From Cherax quadricarinatus (lineage: Eukaryota > Arthropoda > Malacostraca > Decapoda > Parastacidae): a DNA stretch of 64,000 bases. Shown piece by piece: positions 54,404-64,000 of this stretch (position 1 is the first letter of the stretch; every line of letters starts with the position of its first letter). Made by a program: the position numbers and the translations under genes. The notes beneath the pieces are model-generated. The model was not told where the DNA came from. It searched no databases and saw only the letters and a program-made list of their open reading frames with translations. The DNA is taken from positions 16,570,381-16,634,380 of the forward strand of contig NC_091355.1 of assembly GCF_038502225.1 (NCBI RefSeq). Direction: 5' to 3'.

Positions 54404-54936
54404 ATTGAAAGTTACTCAAAGAACAAAATATATCCAGCCAACTGGCTCTTGCAAGATAAGCAAACACGATTATGATATGAAAACCACTGTTAAGGAGAAA
54501 AAGATATCGCCATGTCTACAGTACAGAAAAGAATTGGGAACAGATGAGTAAAAGAATGAATCACCGACTAACGCAGGGATGGTGAAATAGGGAAATCAAT
54601 AATTGGTGCGGAATCTGAACCTCAGGGATTACGCTAAGGCTAAGCTCCAACAAACCCTTTTGAAGCCTCACTCCTCCCTTCCCACTCAAGCACAATAAAT
54701 AAAAACCAACTATACCCTAGCCCATTCTCTCTCTCTAACATCCACAATCCTCAACCACTCTTCAACGCATCCCCAAACTCTGCCTCTCTCTACACTATCT
54801 GTCCTGAAGTATGAACAGGGACGTAAAAAATACCGAGAAAAATTACAGAATGGTCAGGAACAGGCCGTTTGATCAGCAAAAAACAATTACACAAGGGAGC
54901 TAGAGGAAGTTAAAAAAATAAATAATTCACAGTCAA
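54404..54936. other. Unassigned stretch
   Basis: CT/CA-rich near 54660-54800, otherwise A-rich. No feature recognised. Confidence 0.4.
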
Positions 54937-55130
54937 TATTTGTTTAGACTTGTATTCAGGAAGTACTGTCTAATTATAAGGGAAGTTAAGTGATAGAGGC
55001 AGGATCTATACATAGTTTTAAGAATAAGTTTTATACAGCTCTTGAAGCCAGGAAACAATGAATTCAGAAGCGGCCAAAGAAGATGAAAGGTAAAGAATGA
55101 GAATCGACTCCTGAAACCACAAGTATGTGA
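54937..55130 (+). mobile_element. CR1 3'-end fragment
   Basis: GTGATAGAGGCAGGATCTAT, ATAGTTTTAAGAATAAGTTT and AATCGACTCCTGAAACCACA form a diverged CR1 3' end running into CA-rich DNA. Confidence 0.8.
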
Positions 55131-55175
55131 GCATGCATGCACGCACGCACGCGCACACACGCACGCGCACACGCA

Positions 55176-55250
<75 letters not shown>
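55131..55250. repeat. (AC)n microsatellite between CR1 pieces
   Basis: GCACGCACGC variants, then about 38 pure AC units to 55246. Confidence 0.96.
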
Positions 55251-55264
55251 GCACGCATGCTGTG

Positions 55265-56751
55265 TGTGCAACTAACAAAGATCTTCAACACATCCATTGA
55301 AACTGGGCAACTACCTAAGGTATGGAAGATGGCAAACGTAGTCCCAATTTTCAAAAAAAGGAGAGATACGAGGCATTAAACTACAGACCTGTGTCACTAA
55401 CGTGTATAGTATGCAAAGTCAAGGAGAAGATCATCAGGAGGAGAGTGGTGGAGCACCTGGAAAGAAACAAGCGTATAATCGACAACCAGCAAGGTTTCAG
55501 GGAAGGAAAATCCTGTGTCAAAACCTACTGGAGTTTTATGACAAGGTGACAGAAGTAAGACAAGAGAGAGAGAGAGGGTGGATAGACTGCATTTTCTTGG
55601 ACTGCAAAAAGGACTTCCACACAGTTCCTTACAAGAGGTTAATACAAAACCTAGAGGATCAGAGACACATAACAGTAAAGGCATTGCAATTGATCAGAGA
55701 ATATCTGACAGGGAGGCAACAACGAGTCATGGTACGTTACGAGGTGTCAGAGCGGGTGCCTGTGACAAGCGGGGTTCCACAGGGGTCAGTACTAGGACCT
55801 GTGCTGTTTTTGATATATGTGAATGACATAACGGAAGGGATAGACTCAGAAGAGTCCTTATTTGCAGATGTGAAATTAATGAGGAGAATAAAATCTGTCG
55901 AGAATCAGGCAGGACTACAAAGAGACCTAGACAGGCTACAAGCCTGGTCCAGCAACTGGCTCCTTGAATTTAATCCTACCAAATACAAAGTCATGAAGAT
56001 CGAGGAAGGGCAAAAAAGACTGCAGACACAGTATAGTCTAGGTGGCCAAAGACTGCAAACTTCACTCAAGGAAAAAGATCTTGGGGTGAGTATAATACCG
56101 AGCACATCTCCTGAAGCGCACATCAATCAGATAACTGCTGCAGCATATGGGCGTCTAGCAAACCTAAGGATAGCGTTCCGATACCTCAGTAAGGAATCGT
56201 TCAAAACTCTCTACACCATATACGTCAGGCTCATGCTGGAGCATGCAGCACCAGTATGGAATCCACACCTGGACAAGCACTTCAAGAAATTAGAGGAAGT
56301 GCAAAGGTTTGCAAGAAGACTAGTCCCAGAGTTAAAAGGGATTGTCCTACGAAGAAAGGTTAAGGGAAATTGGCCTGACGACACTGGAGAACAGGAAGGT
56401 CAGGGGAGACATGATAATGAAATGTAAAATACTGCGCGGAATAGACAAGGTGGACAAAGACAGGATGTTCCAGAGATGGAACACAGAAACAAGAGGTCAC
56501 AATTGGTAGTTGAAGATTCAGATGAGTCAAAGGGATGTTAGGAAGTATTTCTTCGGTTATAGAGTTGTCAGGCAGTGGAATAGCCTAGAAAGTGACGTAG
56601 TGGAGGCAGGAACCATATATAGTTTTAAGAAGAGGTTTGATAAAGCTCATGGAGCATGGAGAGAGAGGACCTAGTAGCAATCAGTGAAGAGACGGGGCCA
56701 GGAACTATGACTCGACCCCTGCAACCACAAATAGGCGAGTACAAGTAGGTG

Positions 56752-56754
<3 letters not shown>
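55265..56754 (+). mobile_element. CR1 LINE, copy F, 5'-truncated, plus strand
   Basis: Starts in the RT fingers (LTKIFNTSIETGQLPKVWKM) just after the (AC)n block and runs to the 3' end AGTACAAGTAGGTGAGTACA, again followed by (AC)n. Confidence 0.95.
55402..56427 (+). pseudogene. CR1 RT, copy F
   Basis: The main frame covers NLLEFYDKVTEVRQERERGW, then IFLDCKKDFHTVPYKRLIQN (motif A, first Asp kept), SGVPQGSVLGPVLFLIYVND (QGS intact) and FADVKLM, in which one of the two catalytic Asp codons is deleted in frame. WLLEFNPTKYKVMKIEEGQK and LEHAAPVWNPHLDKHFKKLE follow. Upstream fingers lie in two other frames (55137-55379 and 55322-55549), so at least two frameshifts precede it, and a further one near 56350 truncates the C-terminus. 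Inactive. Confidence 0.92.

Positions 56755-56813
<59 letters not shown>
56755..56813. repeat. (AC)n tail of CR1 copy F
   Basis: About 29 AC units directly after GGTGAGTAC. Confidence 0.96.
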
Positions 56814-56815
<2 letters not shown>

Positions 56816-56849
56816 CAATCCCAGGGAGGACAGAGATATACCGTTCACC

Positions 56850-56990
56850 AGGGATGTAAGAACGAATTGAAGACATAGATACTATCTTCAAGGTGCCAAT
56901 AAGAAGCGATTCTTCAGCTTAAGAGTAGTTATGAAATTGAATAAACTGAGGAATGACGTAGTTTATTAGATTCCATTCTGGAGTTCAAAA
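56850..56990 (+). mobile_element. Short decayed CR1 3' fragment
   Basis: KKRFFSLRVVMKLNKLRNDV by piecewise translation near 56900-56965 resembles RKYFFSHRVVSKWNSLGSDV. Confidence 0.6.
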
Positions 56991-57028
56991 ATAATTATTA
57001 GGCTATTTTACGCCAGTTGTTTGTAAGT

Positions 57029-57142
57029 TAAGAGATGGAACCATGAGATGGAACTCATTCACTGCATACTCAAAATTCCAATGGATAAGAGATGGAACCA
57101 TGAGATGGAACTCATTCACTGCATACTCAAAATTCCAATGGA
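57029..57142. repeat. 57-bp tandem duplication
   Basis: Two identical copies beginning TAAGAGATGGAACCATGAGA, at 57029 and 57086. Apparently a recent local duplication. Confidence 0.93.
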
Positions 57143-57479
57143 TAAAACTAGAGGTACAAAAAGCAGAAGACAGCGCGTGCAGTAAAGCCAGAAACAAATA
57201 CACAAGGAAGGGAATTTGAGAATGACATAAGAGCAAAAATGCTGAACCGAAATTCTACACAGCCACATAAGAAAAGTCAGACAGGGGTAAAAGGTGAGGT
57301 AAAAATACTGATATAAAATGAGAGAGATACTGAAGAACGGCAAAGCAGTCTGAGAGTTGACACAAGGAGAAAACCGATGAGTTAGAGACAGAGTACACAG
57401 AACGGTACCAATCACCGAGCGAGAAAAAGTAAGCTGGCTACCTTAAGGGAATAATTACTGCGTAAACCTCATTCTAAAA

Positions 57480-58090
57480 TATAATAAAAAAACAAATGAA
57501 AAATGATCAATTGCCTATCAAGTGTAGATTAAGAAACGTAGACTCAGCATTTAAAGCAGCATTAAACTATAAACTATTGACACAAATACACCCTCTACAT
57601 ATGGCAAGGGAGAAGATAATCAGATAGTGAAGGAGCATCTAGAGTCCTGGAAGCAGCACAACAAACAGTACTGCTTTAAGTTGATGGGTCTCCATTTTCG
57701 TGAATTTACAAGGAAATTGACAAAGGAACAGGCAAGATATTGTACCAAAAACTGTAGGAGCAAGAGGGGATTATAGGGAAAACACTGCAGTGGACCAGCA
57801 ATTACTTGGAATGAGATTAATAGTGATTATCATTTATGTAACAGTACAGACAAGTTTAACAAGTGGAGTTCCAAATGGATTAGTACTTGCACTTGTACTG
57901 TGTGTGAGGTAGGTGTAAAGCAGCAGAAGAGATACAGTCCAATGAGTCGTTGTGGTAGATCTCAAAATATTGAAGAGAATGAAAACTAGGAAAGGAAACG
58001 ATAGGGTAATCTGAATCTTGATAAACTGTAAGGTTAATTTGACAAGTGGGCACTGGAATTCAACTCTGGGAAATGCAAGTGTAAGAAATA
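57480..58090 (+). mobile_element. Decayed CR1 RT fragment
   Basis: ACAAGTTTAACAAGTGGAGT then TCCAAATGGATTAGTACTTG corresponds to the TSGVPxGLVL block, and TGGGCACTGGAATTCAACTC then TGGGAAATGCAAGTGTAAG to the WALEFNSGKCKC block. Other spans are beyond recognition. It ends at (GA)n. Confidence 0.6.
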
Positions 58091-58107
58091 GAAATAAATA
58101 AATAGAG

Positions 58108-58202
<95 letters not shown>
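58108..58202. repeat. (GA)n microsatellite
   Basis: About 45 GA units with one GTGA interruption at 58141. Confidence 0.97.
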
Positions 58203-58206
<4 letters not shown>

Positions 58207-58839
58207 GACAAATTATGAATAAAATACTATAATTGCCTCGTCTCTGGAAAATGCAGAGCACGATCTCTCATATACATCACACCCTGTCTAGGATTCGAGC
58301 CTGATTAATTACTTTAGTGAGCGGAACATTCAACCAGTAAACTATATTTGGCTACAGAGATTTTCCCTGTCCTGTCCCGGAAACGTTCTATGGGAGAATC
58401 GTCAGAGTCGACTTTCCAGTTTCTAAGGTTGTGGGTAGATACTTGGAATCACACATCCCCTTGACACAGGGGGGTTTGGGTCCTTGAAATGACTCCAGCG
58501 GCCTGCCTTGCTGACTGGAATTGACAGTCGAGATGACCGGCTTAGAGAACTAGTCACTGGAAATAATAGCAAGACGCCTTTCTGACTGGCAGAGCAGGAT
58601 TCTGGAATGACTCAGGTGTGCAGCCCCTCCGATTGAGAGAGCTGAACCTTGGAAATGACCTGCCCGCTTGGCTAACTGATGAAGCTGGACTCTGGAAACC
58701 GGTCGGAACGATGCCAGCAAACGAAGGAGACGTCCCGAGATAAATAGACGGATAATGAACTAACCTTCACTGGGGAAAGGGAGGAAGGGTGGGGAAGGAG
58801 AGAAAAGAAAAAAAATGCTCGAGAAAAAAGCTAGAGGGG

Positions 58840-58845
<6 letters not shown>
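58203..58845. other. Unassigned stretch
   Basis: Moderate GC with CTGGAAATGACC-like phrases recurring loosely at 58485, 58555 and 58650. No gene recognised. Confidence 0.4.

Positions 58846-58885
<40 letters not shown>
58846..58885. repeat. (GA)n microsatellite
   Basis: About 20 GA units. Confidence 0.95.
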
Positions 58886-58890
<5 letters not shown>

Positions 58891-59617
58891 AGAGATAGTG
58901 TGTGTGCAAATTGAAACTCAACGATGCAGGTCTAGTCTTCAATAGGTTGGAGGCATCAATGGCCGACAAATCTCCTTGTGGGGCGATGGGAAAGGGAAGA
59001 CGTGGAATTATCTGCCCCGGGACGCCTGTGGTCTGTCTGGCTGACTGAGAGCGAGAGAGAGAGACTGGTAGACGACAGCAGCAAGGGCAGGAACCCATCA
59101 GCATACTGTCTAACTGACCACAACCAATACAATTATAACAGGAAACAGATTAAGGCTGAAGGTACATGAACCGCTGATTATCGATTTCTTAATATAATTA
59201 AGTTGACGCCTGTAATCCAAGCTGGTATAGGTTTCTCCTGGTTGTATCTTGGCACAGCGACATAAACTGCTCTCCAGAGTTTCCTCATTTTGTGTCCATA
59301 ATAATAACTTGCTTATCAACAAAGGACGTAAATAGTCTTAAGCTTCATTGTCTGATTTACTGAACTGACCTACGCATCACTGAGGATTACAATGCTGACG
59401 TAATGGAATGTTTTATAAAGGTTTGTCCATAACATCAATAATTACATCAGAGACGAGGCAATTTCTTGATAACTATTCTAAAACAGGTTTACGCGTGACT
59501 TGTATTTTCTTCGATTCGAATTACTTTTCTTTGCCTTTTAGAGATGCGTACTACTTACTGGCTACATTACATATGAGTGTTTATTATCCATACCAATGCA
59601 CTGAGAGAACTGTGTTC
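58886..59617. other. Unassigned stretch
   Basis: No gene or repeat recognised. Confidence 0.45.
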
Positions 59618-59630
59618 AAAATCGTATATA

Positions 59631-59792
59631 TTATTATTATTATAATCAAGGGGAAGCGCTAAACCCGTAGGATTATACAGCGCCTGGGAGGGATGTGGAA
59701 GGCATTCAGGCTTAATTCGGGGAACTAGAGCACAGATCCAATTCCCTAAATCAAGAGCCCCTCACCAACATCAAGGAACCTTCCCTGAGGGG
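59631..59792 (-). mobile_element. (TAA)n-tailed short retroelement with 13-bp TSD
   Basis: Bounded by AAAATCGTATATA at 59618-59630 and 59793-59805. On the minus strand it begins CCCCTCAGGGAAGGTTCCTT, contains CAGGCGCTGTATAATCCTAC and GGGTTTAGCGCTTCC, and ends TTGATTATAATAATAATAA. No tRNA-like head is recognisable, so it may be a truncated LINE 3' end or a non-tRNA SINE. Other copies: 50679, 34330, 30470, 26440. Confidence 0.9.
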
Positions 59793-59805
59793 AAAATCGT
59801 ATATA

Positions 59806-60433
59806 AGACCGACATGTGAGCAATAGTTGGCTCTCTTTACTGTTGGAATGTTTCAACAATAATGGTACTCCAACTGTTACACACGTGTCTTACTCATCAT
59901 CTGGGAGAATTGTTTATACACCGAGGGGTATATACCACAGTATGAGCAAATTAGAATAAATAACAAATGCTTGTGACAAATCGAAGTGGCTTTCGGAGAT
60001 TCAGACATGGGTCTGTGACGGGGCAGTAGCCTTGTTTTCATTGCGATATTCTTTACACTAGACCATCTAGCCCTAGAATACTACTTGTTAATCTATTGCC
60101 TTCTGTAGATATGAAATTAGTCATCATCTGCGCTCCGACTACGTTTTTACAGCCAGCAACCTACGGTGATCAAGGCAGGTGGCAGTGAGTAGCTCTTGTT
60201 CCGTGTTGTAATCTGTGAGATATTTCGCTTAATGAAATTTTTTAATAATTAAAAGTTTTTCGAACGCTCGATCACCAGTCTGTCAGGTGACAACCCAACC
60301 CTCTCCACACAAGACTATGCAACCATAAAATATTACGCTAAGTAGCTTATAGATTACAACATGAGGACAACAGCTGGGTTGAGCACTGGGGGATGTTGGC
60401 TGTGGTTTGAATCTTTGAAAACTAGATGGAATT

Positions 60434-60438
<5 letters not shown>
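59806..60438. other. Unassigned stretch
   Basis: No coding or repeat signal recognised. Confidence 0.45.

Positions 60439-60521
<83 letters not shown>
60439..60521. repeat. (AT)n microsatellite
   Basis: About 41 AT units, abutting the palindrome that follows. Confidence 0.97.
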
Positions 60522-60524
<3 letters not shown>

Positions 60525-60634
60525 AAACAACCACTCTGAAAGAATAGAGAAATTCCAAGCGCTTTCGCTAGTGAGTAGTCACGAAAGCGCTGGGAATTTC
60601 TCTATTCTTTCAGAGTGGTTGTTTTGCATATTCT
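60518..60634. mobile_element. Near-perfect palindrome, probable PLE termini head to head
   Basis: Arms of about 53 bp: TATGCAAAACAACCACTCTG at left, CAGAGTGGTTGTTTTGCATA at right, with AGCGCTTTCG/CGAAAGCGCT at the inner end. The centre CTAGTGAGTAGTCACGAAAG has the stem-loop plus CGAAAG look of the other PLE cores. Confidence 0.8.
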
Positions 60635-60664
60635 GAAATCACCTGTTTACTGTGATCTTATTGC

Positions 60665-61021
<357 letters not shown>

Positions 61022-61099
61022 CGTTCCTCCATTCTTACGTTCTTATGACATTCCTCAGGTCACGTGCGTCACACCTCACTCTCCGCCTATATATAATGT

Positions 61100-61230
61100 C
61101 TTTCTACCTCTGTATGTTAGAAGTGATCAAGGTCCCAGGACCGAAACGTTTTCTAATAAATGTTATAGTGTTTGCTTACGTGTATTTCTAAACCAACTTG
61201 TCGGTATTTATTACCAAGGTTTATACCATA
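61100..61230 (+). mobile_element. Penelope-like terminal fragment
   Basis: GTGATCAAGGTCCCAGGACC, then GAAACGTTTTCTAATAAATG, GTGTTTGCTTACGTGTA and TTGTCGGTATTTATTACCAA. Same family as the palindrome at 46200-46440; here the stem GGTCC/GGACC is perfect. Confidence 0.75.
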
Positions 61231-61231
61231 T

Positions 61232-61288
61232 GTATATATAGCGTTGCTATTTAAGCCAAAATCGCAAGTTTTACCCATTCGGCACGAG
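61232..61288. mobile_element. MITE terminus fragment
   Basis: GCTATTTAAGCCAAAATCGC, then AAGTTTTACCCATTCGGCAC is the right terminus of the 33375 element. Confidence 0.8.
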
Positions 61289-61384
61289 AACATACGATGG
61301 TGTGGGTGCCTCAGAGCTAATTTCATGCTACTCCCCGTTTGGTGTACTAGCCTCCACAAGCAGTATATATCGTACTGTAACCAC

Positions 61385-61490
61385 GAACGAGTGATATTTA
61401 ATCAATAATAACACTGCGACTAGCCGGGGGATCGAACCCGTGTTGTTTCAGCCCGCCTAATGATGAGCGAAAATTCCACGGCACCCACAC
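61385..61490 (-). mobile_element. tRNA-derived SINE, inverted-pair left member
   Basis: Minus strand: GTGCCGTGGAATTTTCGCTC, ATGAGGCGGGC-like sequence with changes, GGGTTCGATCCCCCGGCTAG (B-box). Nearly the inverse of 61560-61675. Confidence 0.75.
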
Positions 61491-61559
61491 CATCGTATGT
61501 CGTCGGATCACAGTACAACACACAGCTCTGCTGGGTGTGTGATTCTTGTAGGATTGTAT

Positions 61560-61675
61560 GGTCCCGTGGGTTAGAGCATCGTGGAATTTTCGCTCACCAT
61601 GAGGCGGGCTAAAACAACACGGGTTCGATCCCCGGCTAGTCGGAGCGTTGTTATTGATTAAATACCACTCGTTCA
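61560..61675 (+). mobile_element. tRNA-derived SINE, inverted-pair right member
   Basis: GGTCCCGTGGGTTAGAGCAT (A-box TGGGTTAGAGC), CTCACCATGAG, GGGTTCGATCCCCGGCTAGT (B-box), then TTGTTATTGATTAAATACCA. The tRNA of origin is uncertain because of an insertion between A-box and anticodon arm. Confidence 0.75.
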
Positions 61676-61696
61676 CACACACACACACACACACTG

Positions 61697-62244
61697 TTAA
61701 CGTACTTCTAAAATAGAACCGTAATAACCCTCGTGCAGTCGAAGGACTCTGAATTTTAAAAACAGCCATCGATATTTCCTTAATTGGAAAACAAAATAAA
61801 ACTTTATTTCTAAATGAAAAAATATGAGGCTTTCGCTTTACTAGCTCATAGAAACTGATGCTTCATACTGTCGTGTGAAATTTTATATTTTTTTAAGTGG
61901 AATGAAGGGTCATATGAACCAACACAACATCGTTCAACTTTCAAGGCGAGAGTATAGATGACAACGTACTAATGGATTAATACGTCTCATTTAGACTAAC
62001 CTACCCTTATCTTTCCTAGAACGACATTTCTTGATGTTTATTTTGGAGATTAGTCAGTGTTGTGTGATGCGTGGAAAAAGTCCATCCTGTTTAGCCGGTA
62101 GGTATTTTATAGCGTCAGGTTTTATCCAAGAAAGAGAAGGATGAAATCACTTCCTTGGCGCCCTCATCTGCATCAAGGAACCTCCTTTCATGGATATTTG
62201 AATAAGTTGTGCCAATGTTGCTTTCCACTCGAGGTAGATGGATG
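61697..62244. other. Unassigned AT-rich stretch
   Basis: CACTTCCTTGGCGCCCTCAT at 62149 may be a trace of the (TAA)n-tailed element. Nothing else recognised. Confidence 0.4.
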
Positions 62245-62540
62245 AGAGACATGTGCAACACGTATTTATCTTCACCAACTAGTGGTTTTATCAATCCAGG
62301 ACAAAGAATAATTAACGGAGAAGGTGCACATAGGAGAAAGAACCTGATGCCCAGTTGTTTGTGGCTGGTTGATGTTTCAAGTCGAACCGAAACGTTGTCG
62401 TAACTTTCCTTCTCATATATTCGGGTTGTGTATAATAAGCTCAGTATTGAACTGATAAAGCCACTGGGTGGCGAAACATCGTAATGAAGATACCCAGATA
62501 TTGCACAGGTGTGTTTTTCCTCATGTCGGCACGGTATATA
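62245..62540. mobile_element. Cluster of three Penelope-like termini
   Basis: Minus-strand core at 62270-62300 (TTGATAAAACCACTAGTTGG, then TGAAGA); plus-strand core at 62378-62400 (AAGTCGAACCGAAACGTTGT); plus-strand core at 62451-62482 (CTGATAAAGCCACTGGGTGG, CGAAACATC) followed by AAGATACCCAGATATTGCAC. Confidence 0.75.
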
Positions 62541-63439
62541 CCATTAATGATAAGATATTAACCTATGTTAAATATCAGTCTTTCTCTTAAAAGGAGAATG
62601 CTAAAAACTCTTCATGAGAAAACCGGATGTTTATAAACATTATAAAATATCAGGGTTTCTCTCAGAAAACGGGAACGGGAGCTCCATTATACAAGGCTCC
62701 TTCCTCTTATTAATCGTAAAAAATATTTAACTTACAATAATATAGCTGATACAACATTAGTGTTCTGTTGTTTGTGTGTTACCTTGAGGCTTATTAGTGT
62801 CAAATTTTAAATGAAAACTGATTGACATTTCTGTTCGTCCTAGAGCATTATTATGTTGAGACATGCTCATGCTCCAGGACGGACAAGACGTCCAGTTGAC
62901 ATTTGCAATTTGTGGGTTAGTTGGGATTTGCCGTAGTCACGGAATTCCGCACTTATTTCTCATACTACAAATCTCAACCATGGAATGTAAAGGACTTATT
63001 AGTTGGTCATAAAACGAGAATTACCAAGCAAAACATAAATACCTATTAACGAGAACTTCAAATCCTCTTCATGACAGCAATAAAAGAATTGAATATACAA
63101 ATGGCCTATTAGACTTTGCAATACAATCGTCTACCATACACTTAGTCCTCTTATGCCTATTCGCCGAGTTCTTGTCAACAGGTAAAACAGGTAATATTGC
63201 TATTAAGAATCACACGTAAATCTGACAAATACCCCTGAGTTAAATACCCATTAACGTATTAACGTTATATTCCTTTAAGTATCCATTGACAAATTGAAGG
63301 TATATACCTGTGGCTTAGCTACTGTTGGCATGCAGGAGGTATAGGAAGCATAGGACGGAAGGATGGAAAGAGGGAAGGATAGATGGAGGGAAGAAGGGAT
63401 GGATGGGAGGAGGGAATGAAAGGGTGACAGCGTATGATT
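62541..63439. other. Unassigned AT-rich stretch
   Basis: Contains a small inverted repeat CATTATTATGTTGAGACATG and, at 63355-63425, a GGAAGGATGGA-type purine run. No gene recognised. Confidence 0.4.
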
Positions 63440-63515
63440 TAGAGTGACTCGAAGCTTAGTGGTAGTACTGTCGTCTCGCAATTGACGAACCCAGGTTCAA
63501 TACTGGGGTCTAGAC
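63440..63515 (+). mobile_element. tRNA-like SINE head, alanine-type, decayed
   Basis: AGCTTAGTGGTAGTACTG (A-box region), CTCGCAA loop and AGGTTCAATACTGGGG (B-box region). Pairing is poor, so a live tRNA is unlikely. Confidence 0.45.
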
Positions 63516-63645
63516 CAGGGTTGTCTAACCCCACGAACCCATCTCAAAGTTTTTGATAGAAGAAAATAAGGAATGCATTATCATCCAAAGTATACTGAAT
63601 TCGCATTTTATTGCAGATCTTTATAACCGATGTAGTAATAATATA

Positions 63646-64000
63646 CAGTGGACCCCCGCGTTTCCGAATTAGCGGCTTCAGTAATTCGCGGATTTTTCCA
63701 TAGAACCTAACTAATAATTGTTCGCCGAAATCCCCGCAAATTCCTAGAATTTTTCATGGCTTTTTTCGTGACAATATATAATTTTTTATGCGTTTTAATG
63801 CTAAATATCAAGAAAAATATAATTTAATAATTTTTTAACATAAATATCCAGCGTAAATTCAGAAAAATTTCCATATAAAATATAATACTTTCACTAAATT
63901 AAAGTATTATTGTATAATTACCGTATGTATCCCAAAGAAAACGGGGTTGAATGAATAACAGTATACCAAAGAAAACGGGGTTGAATGAATAACAGTATAC
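63646..64000 (+). mobile_element. Terminus of a pogo/Tigger-like DNA transposon
   Basis: CAGTGGACCCCCGCGTTTCC starts right after TATA, consistent with a TA target, and has the CAGTGGACCC form seen at ends of pogo/Tigger-type elements (from memory). Following sequence, ATTCGCGGATTTTTCCATAG, then AT-rich. The other end is outside the window. Confidence 0.6.
63932..64000. repeat. 34-bp direct repeat at window edge
   Basis: CCAAAGAAAACGGGGTTGAA plus TGAATAACAGTATA occurs at 63932 and again at 63966. It may be the start of a longer tandem array beyond the window. Confidence 0.85.

Noticed and set aside
61560..61675. Functional tRNA gene
   Set aside because: An insertion separates the A-box from the anticodon arm, and an inverted near-copy lies next to it; SINE-like.

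Overview
The window looks like intergenic, repeat-saturated nuclear DNA from a decapod crustacean. Crayfish or lobster relatives are the best guess, but the species cannot be fixed from the sequence. The basis is the mix of long (GT)n, (AT)n and (GA)n microsatellites, CR1-type LINEs ending in a GGTGAGTAC/(AC)n tail, tRNA-derived SINEs with a GCCGCGGGGGCGTTGACC tail, and Penelope-like elements (PLEs). There is no operon, no rRNA, no convincing functional tRNA and no intact host gene. Nearly all long open frames are either retrotransposon remnants or read-through of tandem repeats.

Layout. 1-4.6 kb: a nearly full-length, frameshifted CR1 LINE on the minus strand and a second 3' fragment, separated and bounded by (GT)n. 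5.2-11.7 kb: a foldback element, two related 18-bp arrays, a 25-bp array, and a 2-kb array of 24/27-bp units that happens to be open on both strands. 12-16.5 kb: decayed CR1 pieces, SINE tails, one possible host exon with a weak match to the PKA-inhibitor (PKI) motif, and an RT fragment of a different CR1 family. 16.5-21 kb: AT-rich DNA with PLE terminal fragments and a MITE-like element beside (AT)n. 21-27 kb: minisatellites, including a 51-bp repeat made from the LINE RT motif SGVPQGS, decayed LINEs, SINEs and a Gag zinc-knuckle remnant. 27.5-29.9 kb: a composite Penelope-like element, two opposed halves inside one 12-bp target-site duplication, with a SINE inserted later. 30-46 kb: mostly unassigned AT-rich DNA with scattered SINE, PLE and CR1 remnants. 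47-57 kb: chains of CR1 copies in the same orientation, separated by (AC)n/(GT)n blocks. 57-64 kb: decayed CR1, microsatellites, SINEs, PLE ends and, at the window edge, a terminus resembling pogo/Tigger transposons.

What works together is the retroelement ecology. CR1 copies repeatedly begin and end on (AC)n, which suggests insertion primed on that microsatellite. SINEs carry tails matching a resident LINE, so they probably borrow its machinery. PLE termini recur as head-to-head palindromes around a conserved hammerhead-ribozyme-like core. These three patterns are the best candidates for something under-described. All boundaries were read by eye; no alignment or database search was run.
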